Source: an uncultured Bacilli bacterium (GTDB lineage: Bacteria > Bacillota_I > Bacilli_A > RF39 > UBA660). From it: a stretch of 5,762 nucleotides of DNA. Below the pieces are notes generated by a model. The model was given only the letters and a program-made list of their open reading frames with translations. It was not told the DNA's origin and ran no database searches. The stretch spans positions 1-5,762 of the forward strand of contig CANQMB010000067.1 in NCBI GenBank assembly GCA_947624845.1. The letters run 5' to 3'. A program made the position numbers and the translations under genes. Position 1 is the stretch's first letter; each line of letters begins with the position of its first letter. Positions 1-4,575 of the stretch are shown in pieces.

Positions 1-2
1 GA

Positions 3-455
3 GTAACCGTTGAAGCGGAAGTTGGCCATATCGGGGGTAGTGAAGATAATGTAACTGGAACGACGATGAATGAGACGTTAGAAGATTGTATTACTTTATA
101 TGAGGCGACAAAAATCGATTCTCTTGCTCCCGCTTTAGGGAGTGTTCATGGCTTTTATCATGGAGAGCCTAATTTAGATTTTGAAAGTATGAAAAAAATT
201 CGAGATACACTACCAATCCCCTTAGTTTTGCATGGTGGTACAGGAATTCCAGAAAGTGATATTCAAAAGGCAATTTCTAGTGGAATATCCAAAATTAATA
301 TAAATACGGACTTACAATCTACTTGGAGCAAAGAAGTAAGAAAATATCTCTCAGAGAATGAAGAAGTTTATGATCCAAGAAAAATTATTAGTAGTGGCGA
401 AGAGAAAATGAAAAGCCGAATTTGGGAGCTCATCGCACTATTTCAAACGAAATAA
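3..455 (+). CDS. fba: Class II fructose-bisphosphate aldolase, C-terminal part
   Basis: Metal-dependent aldolase of glycolysis and gluconeogenesis, cytosolic, splitting fructose 1,6-bisphosphate into DHAP and glyceraldehyde 3-phosphate. The reading frame is open from base 3, so the gene begins upstream; about 150 residues are visible of a family that usually has 280-290. The frame opens with VTVEAEVGHIGGSED, the class II signature (VEAE-G-x-GG-x-ED). It continues with GSVHGFYHG and LVLHGGTG, whose first His residues are the expected zinc ligands, and ININTDLQ, the substrate-phosphate and Asp region. The tail YDPRKIISSGEEKMK is typical of Firmicutes aldolases. The in-frame ATG at 66 is internal and not a start. 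murA follows after 55 bases. Tagatose-bisphosphate aldolases (GatY/KbaY) share these motifs, so the exact sugar is inferred; an fba-murA neighbourhood, known in Bacillus, favours the glycolytic enzyme. Confidence 0.93.
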   Translation, partial: VTVEAEVGHIGGSEDNVTGTTMNETLEDCITLYEATKIDSLAPALGSVHGFYHGEPNLDFESMKKIRDTLPIPLVLHGGTGIPESDIQKAISSGISKININTDLQSTWSKEVRKYLSENEEVYDPRKIISSGEEKMKSRIWELIALFQTK

Positions 456-462
456 AGGAAAC

Positions 463-477
463 AAAATCGAAGATTTT
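463..477 (+). repeat. Small inverted repeat between aldolase gene and murA
   Basis: AAAATC, a 3-base loop GAA, then GATTTT form a perfect 6-bp stem eight bases after the aldolase stop codon. No separate U-run follows, so it is at best a weak terminator or processing site. The same right arm could instead pair with AAAAT at 481-485. Function unknown. Confidence 0.3.
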
Positions 478-510
478 AATAAAATATAGTGACGATAGTG
501 GAGGAAAAAT

Positions 511-1764
511 ATGAAAGTATTAGAAATCATTGGAGAAGAAGAACTATCCGGATCCATTCGAGTAAGTGGAGCAAAAAACAGTGCAGTAGCCTTAATTCCT
601 GCAGCTATTTTGGCCGATGATGATGTGACTATTTGTAATATTCCAGATATTACCGATATCGATTCTTTGACAGAAATATTAAAATTTTTAAATGTCTCTG
701 TCAAAAGAGCAAGTGAAAGTATTATTGTAAATGCCAAGTCCATGAAGAATCAATCCATTCCAGAAGAATTATCCAAAAAATTAAGAGCATCCTATTATTT
801 TATGGGAGCTTTGCTTGGAAAATATAAAGAAGTAACGATGTTTTTTCCTGGTGGGTGCTCCATCGGAGAACGTCCCATCGATCTTCATTTAAAGGGATTT
901 GAAGCATTAGGGGCAACGGTGACTAGTGAAAAAAATAAATATACCGTGTCTGCTTCCGAATTAAAAGGTGCCAATATCTATTTAGATATTGCAAGTGTCG
1001 GTGCAACAATCAATATTATGTTAGCAGCCGTTAAAGCCAAAGGAACGACTCAAATTGAAAATGCAGCCAAAGAACCAGAAATTGTCAATGTGGCTACTTT
1101 ATTAAATAATATGGGTGCAAAAATTACGGGAGCAGGAACATCGACAATTAAAATTGTCGGAGTAGAAGAGTTACATGGATGTTTTCATGAAGTAATTCCA
1201 GACCGTATTGAAGCAGGAACCTATTTGATTATGGGTGCCCTTTGTGGAAAAAATTTAAAAATTGATAATATTATTCCCGAACATATCGATGCTCTAATTT
1301 CTAAACTACAGGAAATTGGTGCCGATTTAGATATCGGTGCGGATTATGTTATTATCAATAGTGTAGGATCTTATAAATCAACAAATATAAAAACTATGGT
1401 ATATCCAGGCTTTCCTACAGATTTACAACAACCATTTACGGTATTACTAACTCAATGTAGTGGAAAAAGTAAAATAACGGAGACCATTTGGGAAAATCGC
1501 TTTATGCATCTGCCTTATTTACAAGCAATGGGTGCAGAAATCTCTCTAAAGGGACAAACAGCAACCATTTTAGGACCTACAGAATTAATTGGAACTCGAG
1601 TAAAAGCGACAGACTTAAGAGCAGGAGCTGCGATGGTGGCAGCAGGACTCGTTGCCAGTGGGAAAACGACCATTACAAATATTGAACATATATTAAGAGG
1701 ATATGAAGATATTGTAGAAAAATTAAAAGGAGTCGGTGCTAAAATAGAAAGCAAAGAAATATAG
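511..1764 (+). CDS. murA: UDP-N-acetylglucosamine 1-carboxyvinyltransferase (MurA/MurZ)
   Basis: First committed step of peptidoglycan synthesis: transfers enolpyruvate from PEP to UDP-GlcNAc in the cytosol. The 417 residues match the usual length of about 418-430. Active-site residues are all visible: K22-N23 in AKNSA; R92; the loop PGGCSIGERPIDLH with catalytic C116, R121 and H126; D304 in PGFPTDLQ, equivalent to the Asp305 base of the Enterobacter and E. coli enzymes; and arginines R330, R370 (LRAGAA) and R396 (LRGYE). Because the loop carries Cys and not Asp, fosfomycin sensitivity would be expected from this enzyme alone. GGAGG at 500-504 sits six bases before the ATG. Low-GC Gram-positives often carry two paralogues; position next to the aldolase gene resembles B. 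subtilis murAB (murZ), but sequence alone does not settle which. The gene probably shares a transcript with the aldolase, as I see no convincing promoter in the 55-base gap. Confidence 0.97.
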   Translation: MKVLEIIGEEELSGSIRVSGAKNSAVALIPAAILADDDVTICNIPDITDIDSLTEILKFLNVSVKRASESIIVNAKSMKNQSIPEELSKKLRASYYFMGALLGKYKEVTMFFPGGCSIGERPIDLHLKGFEALGATVTSEKNKYTVSASELKGANIYLDIASVGATINIMLAAVKAKGTTQIENAAKEPEIVNVATLLNNMGAKITGAGTSTIKIVGVEELHGCFHEVIPDRIEAGTYLIMGALCGKNLKIDNIIPEHIDALISKLQEIGADLDIGADYVIINSVGSYKSTNIKTMVYPGFPTDLQQPFTVLLTQCSGKSKITETIWENRFMHLPYLQAMGAEISLKGQTATILGPTELIGTRVKATDLRAGAAMVAAGLVASGKTTITNIEHILRGYEDIVEKLKGVGAKIESKEI

Positions 1765-1786
1765 TTTACTATATCTCTTTTTTTTT
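1759..1786 (+). terminator. Weak intrinsic terminator or attenuator at the murA stop
   Basis: ATATAGT (1759-1765) and ACTATAT (1768-1774) are perfect inverted repeats, followed by CTC and a run of nine T (1778-1786). The left arm contains the murA stop codon TAG, and the T-run abuts the GGAGG of the next gene. The stem is almost entirely A-U with a tight loop, so termination is probably partial and read-through into the next gene likely. Confidence 0.4.
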
Positions 1787-1796
1787 GGAGGAAATG

Positions 1797-2510
1797 ATGA
1801 AACAGTTCAAATTAATGTTTTTAGTTTTAACGATAATCGTTACGTATTTAATCTATACATTTGCATCTGGTAAAAAAATTAGTTATCTTGCTCTAGGAGA
1901 TTCTTTCGCCTTAGGAGAAAATCCCTATGGAGAAGTAGACTATGGATATAGTGATTATTTAGCCGATTATTTTGAAAAAAATAATGAATTGAAACTCTAT
2001 ACCAAAAAATTTGCAACCGAGGATGCTCGGATTAAGGACGTTCAGCAAGAAATTTTATTCAATAAAAAAATTTACATTGATGGAAAAAGTTTTGGCCTAA
2101 AAAATGCTCTTCGTGAATCGACTTATATTACCCTATCAATTGGAGCAAGAGACATCATCAATCAAGTAGAAGAACACAATGTTTCTATGAATGAAGAAAA
2201 AATAGAGAAAATCACAAGAGGAGTTGGTGAAGAATTAAAAAATTTAATAAAAGAAATCAAAAAATATAATCATAACATCTTCTTAGTTGGTTATTATAAT
2301 CTATATCCAGAAAAAGATATTTATAATCAAATTTTCAAACAATTAGATCAAATTTATAAAAAGGTAAGTCTTCAAGAAGAAATTCAATACATTTCTTTAT
2401 ATGAAGATTTCCCTTATCAAAAATATCTTCCCAATCCCTATAGTGTTCACCCTTCTACTGCGGGATATGAGTATATATATAAAAAAATTATCCAAAATAT
2501 TAAAAATTAG
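1797..2510 (+). CDS. Membrane-anchored SGNH/GDSL-like hydrolase family protein
   Basis: Likely an extracellular lipase/esterase-type (SGNH) protein; substrate unknown. Residues 4-22 form a hydrophobic signal or anchor segment after a short basic start, with no lipobox Cys. Block I is LALGDSFALGE with nucleophile candidate S36. The block III position reads SIGARDI (114-120), where the family normally has G-x-N-D, so the oxyanion-hole Asn is replaced by R118. GYYNLYP (165-171) matches a conserved strand. Block V is VHPSTAGY with H218, but the usual Asp three residues before the His is Y215. The 237-residue length suits the family. GGAGG at 1787-1791 lies five bases before this ATG; an ATG at 1794 would be only two bases away, and a TTG at 1785 lies upstream of the SD, so both are less likely. 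It may be cotranscribed with murA by read-through. Family membership is good; catalysis is uncertain. Confidence 0.8.
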   Translation: MKQFKLMFLVLTIIVTYLIYTFASGKKISYLALGDSFALGENPYGEVDYGYSDYLADYFEKNNELKLYTKKFATEDARIKDVQQEILFNKKIYIDGKSFGLKNALRESTYITLSIGARDIINQVEEHNVSMNEEKIEKITRGVGEELKNLIKEIKKYNHNIFLVGYYNLYPEKDIYNQIFKQLDQIYKKVSLQEEIQYISLYEDFPYQKYLPNPYSVHPSTAGYEYIYKKIIQNIKN

Positions 2511-2512
2511 GC

Positions 2513-2541
2513 TTGCCAAATAAGAAAAAATTTGTTATATT
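2513..2541 (+). promoter_or_regulatory. SigA-type promoter of rpmE
   Basis: TTGCCA (2513-2518), a 17-base spacer, and TATATT (2536-2541), with an extended -10 TG at 2533-2534. It starts right after the GDSL gene's stop. Predicted transcription start near 2548 gives rpmE a leader of about 50 bases. Confidence 0.72.
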
Positions 2542-2558
2542 AGTAACGCATTTAATTA

Positions 2559-2580
2559 CTATGACAAAAAAATGTCATGG
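2559..2580 (+). promoter_or_regulatory. rpmE 5'-leader hairpin, candidate L31 autoregulatory element
   Basis: CTATGACA (2559-2566) pairs with TGTCATGG (2573-2580) through eight pairs, one of them U-G, closing a loop of six A. It fills the middle of the short leader and ends three bases before the AAGGAG ribosome binding site (2584-2589). Ribosomal protein genes often carry such leaders bound by their own product, and leader candidates for L31 have been proposed in several bacterial groups. I infer the role from position only; no match to a known motif could be tested. Confidence 0.5.
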
Positions 2581-2597
2581 CGGAAGGAGTGAATCAA

Positions 2598-2819
2598 ATG
2601 AAAAAAGGAATTCATCCAGAATACAAAGATTGTAAAGTTACTTGTGCTTGTGGAGAAACATTTATGACCAAATCTACCAAAGATGAAATCAATGTAGAAG
2701 TTTGTTCAAAATGTCATCCATTCTATACAGGACAACAGAGCAGAAAGTCTCGTGCAGGACGTGTGGATAAATTTAATAAAAAATATGGATTTGATCAAAA
2801 TGAAGCAACCTCTAAATAG
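2598..2819 (+). CDS. rpmE: 50S ribosomal protein L31, zinc-binding (C+) form
   Basis: Small protein of the large ribosomal subunit that helps bridge the subunits. It has 73 residues. It begins MKKGIHPEY, typical of L31, and carries the zinc ligands C16 and C18 (CACG) and C36 and C39 (CSKC), followed by the family block HPFYTG and the basic SRAGRVDKFNKKYG. All four cysteines make it the zinc-containing form, which in Bacillus serves under zinc sufficiency and can be exchanged for a Cys-free paralogue under zinc limitation; no paralogue is visible here. AAGGAG at 2584-2589 is eight bases from this ATG. An in-frame ATG at 2577 precedes that site and sits inside the leader hairpin, so it is rejected as start. 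The final codons (EATSK) are written by the left arm of the gene's own terminator. It appears to be a monocistronic unit with its own promoter. Confidence 0.97.
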   Translation: MKKGIHPEYKDCKVTCACGETFMTKSTKDEINVEVCSKCHPFYTGQQSRKSRAGRVDKFNKKYGFDQNEATSK

Positions 2820-2833
2820 GAGTTGCTTTTTTT
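2803..2833 (+). terminator. Intrinsic terminator of rpmE
   Basis: AAGCAAC (2803-2809) pairs with GTTGCTT (2822-2828), extended past a single bulged C by UCU/GGA pairing (one pair U-G), with a T-run at 2827-2833. The rpmE stop codon (2817-2819) lies in the loop and the edge of the stem. It separates rpmE from the rpiB unit. Confidence 0.82.
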
Positions 2834-2835
2834 GT

Positions 2836-2864
2836 TTGACAAGGACCTTTTCCTTGATTACAAT
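2836..2864 (+). promoter_or_regulatory. Strong SigA-type promoter of rpiB
   Basis: A perfect TTGACA -35 (2836-2841), an ideal 17-base spacer and TACAAT -10 (2859-2864, one mismatch to TATAAT), three bases after the rpmE terminator T-run. Predicted start near 2871, about 22 bases before the rpiB ATG. It should also drive the overlapping DUF1146 gene. Confidence 0.78.
2840..2856 (+). promoter_or_regulatory. Inverted repeat inside the rpiB promoter, possible operator
   Basis: CAAGGA (2840-2845), a 5-base gap, TCCTTG (2851-2856): perfect 6-bp arms that begin in the last two bases of the -35 and fill the spacer up to the -10. It lies upstream of the predicted transcription start, so for this promoter it can act only as DNA, for instance as a repressor site. 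The regulator is unknown. Confidence 0.42.
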
Positions 2865-2892
2865 TAAATTATTAAAAGAAAGGAAATAAAGA

Positions 2893-3330
2893 ATGAGAAT
2901 AGGAATTGCCAGTGATCATCGTGGTTATGATCTAAAAGAAAAATTAAAAAAGAGTCTGTCTCAATATGAAGTCATCGATTATGGAACGATGAATTCGAAT
3001 CGTACAGATTATCCTGATTATGCTTTTTTAGTTGCAGAGGCTGTAAGAGATGAAAAAATTCAATATGGAATTGCTATTTGTGGAAGTGGTATTGGAATGA
3101 GTATCGCTTGTAACAAAGTAAAAAATATTCGTTGTGCTCGTGTTTGCAATCTAGAAGATGCCTATATTAGTCGCATAGATAATGATGCAAATATAATTTC
3201 TTTTTCTGCCGATATTTCATTAGAACAAGCGGAAAAAATGGTCAATACATTTTTAAATACATCCTTTTCTAATGAAGAACGCCATAAAAAAAGAATTGAA
3301 AAAATTGCGAGGTATGAAAATGAGTGTTAA
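2893..3330 (+). CDS. rpiB: RpiB/LacAB family sugar-phosphate isomerase
   Basis: By family, interconverts ribose 5-phosphate and ribulose 5-phosphate in the cytosolic pentose phosphate pathway. Its 145 residues match the usual 140-150. Family marks in order: IASDHRGYDLKEKL (D8, H9); DYPDYA (39-43); ICGSGIGMSIACNKV with C63, the catalytic base position; SRIDNDAN (93-100); and RHKKRIEKI (130-138) with two phosphate-binding arginines. Two departures stand out. The ring-opening His (H99 of E. coli, in SRQHND) is D96 here, and the GxR block after the NDAN motif reads SAD, so its Arg is D107. The protein may therefore act on a different or open-chain substrate, or be impaired; the general fold is not in doubt. 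AAAGGA at 2879-2884 is eight bases before the ATG. The 3' end overlaps the next gene by 11 bases. Confidence 0.88.
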   Translation: MRIGIASDHRGYDLKEKLKKSLSQYEVIDYGTMNSNRTDYPDYAFLVAEAVRDEKIQYGIAICGSGIGMSIACNKVKNIRCARVCNLEDAYISRIDNDANIISFSADISLEQAEKMVNTFLNTSFSNEERHKKRIEKIARYENEC

Positions 3331-3517
3331 ATTTTTTGTTTATTTATTTGTCGCTATTTTAGTAATTTGGGCAATGGATTCTGTCAATATCAATGGTATT
3401 TTTAAAAAAAATAAAATTTTACAAGCTCGTGTTTTTTACTTTTTATTAGGACTTTCTCTTATTTATTTAATTACGAATTTTATTATGGATTTTTTTGAAT
3501 ATTCAAAAATTATTTAA
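3320..3517 (+). CDS. ywzB: DUF1146 family small membrane protein (YwzB-like)
   Basis: A 65-residue protein with two membrane helices (about 4-19 and 38-58) joined by a short polar, Lys-rich loop. The pattern W-A-x-x-S-V-N-I-N-G-I-F-K-K in the loop, and Q-A-R-V followed by LITNFIMDFFEY in helix two, resemble the DUF1146 family, whose B. subtilis member YwzB lies between the ATP synthase operon and murAA. Function is not established. It overlaps the rpiB 3' end by 11 bases with its GAGG (3309-3312) inside rpiB, suggesting coupled translation. The ATG at 3320 is seven bases from that site; the ATG at 3314 is only one base away and the ATG at 3272 lies further inside rpiB, so both are less likely. 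Its last codons contain an 18-bp perfect palindrome. Confidence 0.78.
   Translation: MSVKFFVYLFVAILVIWAMDSVNINGIFKKNKILQARVFYFLLGLSLIYLITNFIMDFFEYSKII
3492..3509 (+). repeat. 18-bp perfect palindrome at the end of the DUF1146 gene
   Basis: TTTTTGAATATTCAAAAA reads identically on both strands. It lies inside codons for F-F-E-Y-S-K, 14 bases before the SigF-like -35 of spoIIQ. As RNA it could fold into a 7-bp stem with a 4-base loop; as DNA it could bind a dimeric regulator. AT-rich coding sequence could also produce it by chance. Confidence 0.4.
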
Positions 3518-3522
3518 AAAAA

Positions 3523-3550
3523 GTATAAAACCTCATTTTTGGTACAAACT
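3523..3550 (+). promoter_or_regulatory. Candidate SigF-type promoter of spoIIQ
   Basis: GTATA (3523-3527) matches the SigF -35. GTACAAACT (3542-3550) matches GGnnAnAnT except at the second G. The 14-base spacer is on the short side. spoIIQ is SigF-dependent in B. subtilis, which supports the assignment. The predicted start, about 3557, is inside the right arm of the overlapping hairpin. Confidence 0.38.
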
Positions 3551-3560
3551 TTTAATGAGG
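3531..3560 (+). promoter_or_regulatory. Hairpin sequestering the spoIIQ ribosome binding site
   Basis: CCTCATT (3531-3537) is the exact complement of AATGAGG (3554-3560), which contains the GAGG of the spoIIQ ribosome binding site (GAGGTG, 3557-3562). A second small stem TTTG/CAAA (3538-3541 with 3545-3548) stacks inside. A transcript coming from upstream would bury the site; one starting near 3557 would not. No U-run follows, so it is not a terminator. Confidence 0.5.
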
Positions 3561-3567
3561 TGAAAAT

Positions 3568-4203
3568 ATGAAGAAAAAATTGAAGTTAAAACCCTATGTT
3601 TTACCGAGCGTTTATGTTTTATTTGTTGCAGTATTAACTGTTGGAGCCTATTTTGTAATGAGAAATATGCAGGAAGAACAAACAGAACCGATGTATAATT
3701 ATGTATCGAAGACGATTGTGGAAAAAGAGATTCCAGTTTTAAATGAAACGACGAAGATGATCAAACCTTTTACAAGTGAAGGCGTAGAGATTGGAAAGTA
3801 TTTTTATGATTATCAAGGTCAAAAAGAAATGCAGGAAAAGTCACTGACGAAACATGAAAATACTTATATCCAAAATTCAGGAGTGGACTATACGGCCAAA
3901 GAAGTATTTGATGTCGTTGCCGTTTTAGATGGAACTGTAACCAAAGTAACAGAAGATGAACTTCTTGGAAAAACAGTAGAAATTAAACATGAAGATGAAT
4001 ATATCACAGTATATCAAAGTTTATCAGAAGTAAGTGTAAAAAAGGGAGATGTCATTAATCAAGGACAAATCATAGGGAAAAGTGGAAGCAATGAAATGGA
4101 TAAAGATCTAGGAAATCATCTTCATTTTGAATTATATTTCAAAGGATCTGTTGTAAATCCATTAGATTATATTGATAAAGAACTGAAACAAGAAGGGGAA
4201 TAA
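3568..4203 (+). CDS. spoIIQ: Stage II sporulation protein Q-like, M23/LytM-domain membrane protein
   Basis: SpoIIQ is made in the forespore, crosses its membrane and binds SpoIIIAH from the mother cell, forming the engulfment-stage channel. The 211 residues contain a Lys-rich cytoplasmic start, one membrane helix (about 10-31), a linker, and a LytM/M23 domain (about 95-200). The lysostaphin-fold landmarks are NSGVDYTA (103-110), V-A-V-L-D-G-T-V, the GDVINQGQIIGKSG turn, and HLHFELYFKG with H184 and H186. The first zinc ligand in the H-x-x-x-D motif is N103, while D107 and the HxH pair remain, so peptidase activity is doubtful; B. subtilis SpoIIQ is likewise degenerate at this His. Length is closer to clostridial SpoIIQ than to the longer Bacillus protein. 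Placement directly before spoIIID and mbl supports SpoIIQ over a general cell-wall endopeptidase. GAGGTG lies five bases before the ATG. Confidence 0.85.
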   Translation: MKKKLKLKPYVLPSVYVLFVAVLTVGAYFVMRNMQEEQTEPMYNYVSKTIVEKEIPVLNETTKMIKPFTSEGVEIGKYFYDYQGQKEMQEKSLTKHENTYIQNSGVDYTAKEVFDVVAVLDGTVTKVTEDELLGKTVEIKHEDEYITVYQSLSEVSVKKGDVINQGQIIGKSGSNEMDKDLGNHLHFELYFKGSVVNPLDYIDKELKQEGE

Positions 4204-4224
4204 AAGGAAAAGACCTTCTTTTTT
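4190..4224 (+). terminator. Probable intrinsic terminator after spoIIQ
   Basis: AAGAAGG (4190-4196) pairs with CCTTCTT (4214-4220), merging into a T-run (4219-4224). The loop is large (17 bases) and includes the spoIIQ stop codon. An alternative short stem AAGG/CCTT (4204-4207 with 4214-4217) uses the same right arm. The signal is moderate. Confidence 0.45.
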
Positions 4225-4252
4225 CATATTTTAAAATCTTTCTTTATATACT
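4224..4252 (+). promoter_or_regulatory. SigE-type promoter of spoIIID
   Basis: TCATATT (4224-4230) fits the SigE -35 consensus kmATATT fully. After exactly 14 bases, TATATACT (4245-4252) matches six of eight positions of the -10 CATACAhT. The predicted start near 4259 leaves a leader of about 14 bases containing AGAAGGA (4262-4268). SigE control of spoIIID is established in B. subtilis. Confidence 0.62.
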
Positions 4253-4272
4253 TTAGTAGAAAGAAGGATAAA

Positions 4273-4527
4273 ATGGAAAAAATTGAAAAAAGAACGTTAG
4301 AAGAAGCTGAAAAAATTATTCATTCAAAGAAGACTTTAAGACAATTAGCACAAGAATTTAACGTGGGAAAAAGTACCATTCATAAAGACATGCAAAACAG
4401 ATTACCCCAGTTAAATCCATCGTTATATGAAGAGGTTCAAGAAGTATTTTTAGAACATATCCAAACTAGGCATTTAAGAGGTGGAGAATCGACAAAGAAA
4501 AAATATCAAAAAATTAAAATAAAATAG
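4273..4527 (+). CDS. spoIIID: Sporulation transcriptional regulator SpoIIID
   Basis: Mother-cell DNA-binding protein that activates and represses SigE-dependent genes and helps switch to SigK. The 84 residues are slightly shorter than the 93 of B. subtilis. The helix-turn-helix spans about 21-40 (TLRQLAQEF, turn NVGKS, then TIHKDM), and the family block RLPQLNPSLYEEVQEV is followed by the near-invariant RHLRGGE-T-KKKY (66-78). The C-terminal basic tail KKKYQKIKIK corresponds to the second DNA-contacting region described for B. subtilis SpoIIID. The start is supported by AGAAGGA four bases upstream and by alignment of ERT/KRT at the N terminus. It sits between spoIIQ and mbl as in related spore formers, and a SigE-like promoter precedes it. 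Confidence 0.95.
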   Translation: MEKIEKRTLEEAEKIIHSKKTLRQLAQEFNVGKSTIHKDMQNRLPQLNPSLYEEVQEVFLEHIQTRHLRGGESTKKKYQKIKIK

Positions 4528-4535
4528 GATTTTTA

Positions 4536-4544
4536 TGGTAAAAT
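4536..4544 (+). promoter_or_regulatory. Extended -10 promoter candidate for mbl
   Basis: TGG then TAAAAT (4539-4544) forms an extended -10 (TG-n-TAwAAT type, one mismatch). No good -35 is present 16-18 bases upstream. A start near 4551 would lie after the in-frame ATG at 4549, agreeing with the GTG start chosen for mbl. It would allow vegetative expression independent of spoIIID. Confidence 0.45.
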
Positions 4545-4561
4545 AATAATGTTTAGAAAAA

Positions 4562-4571
4562 AGGAAGTGAT
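4562..4571 (+). promoter_or_regulatory. Ribosome binding site that fixes the mbl GTG start
   Basis: AGGAAGTGAT differs at one base from the anti-SD complement AGGAGGTGAT and ends four bases before GTG 4576. No comparable site precedes the in-frame ATG at 4549. Confidence 0.8.
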
Positions 4572-4575
4572 AACC

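Noticed and set aside
438..743. Minus-strand open frame of 101 codons opposite murA
   Set aside because: It overlaps the well-supported murA 5' region and fits no family that I recognise. It is a shadow of the opposite strand.
1488..1754. Plus- and minus-strand open frames inside the murA 3' end
   Set aside because: Both lie within conserved MurA coding sequence, which includes catalytic arginines, and neither shows a protein family.
1785..1796. TTG start adding four residues to the GDSL-like protein
   Set aside because: The extension would translate through the GGAGG itself, leaving no SD upstream. The ATG at 1797 has proper spacing.
2577..2597. Upstream ATG extending L31 by seven residues
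   Set aside because: It lies in the leader hairpin and upstream of the AAGGAG; L31 proteins begin at the MKKGIHP type of sequence.
3496..3505. TGAATATTCA as an arginine-repressor (ARG box) site
   Set aside because: ARG boxes have an A/T spacer of about four bases between the TGAAT and ATTCA halves. Here they abut, and no arginine gene is near.
3495..3529. SigA promoter TTGAAT / TATAAA before spoIIQ
   Set aside because: The spacer would be 23 bases, far longer than the 16-18 that SigA tolerates.
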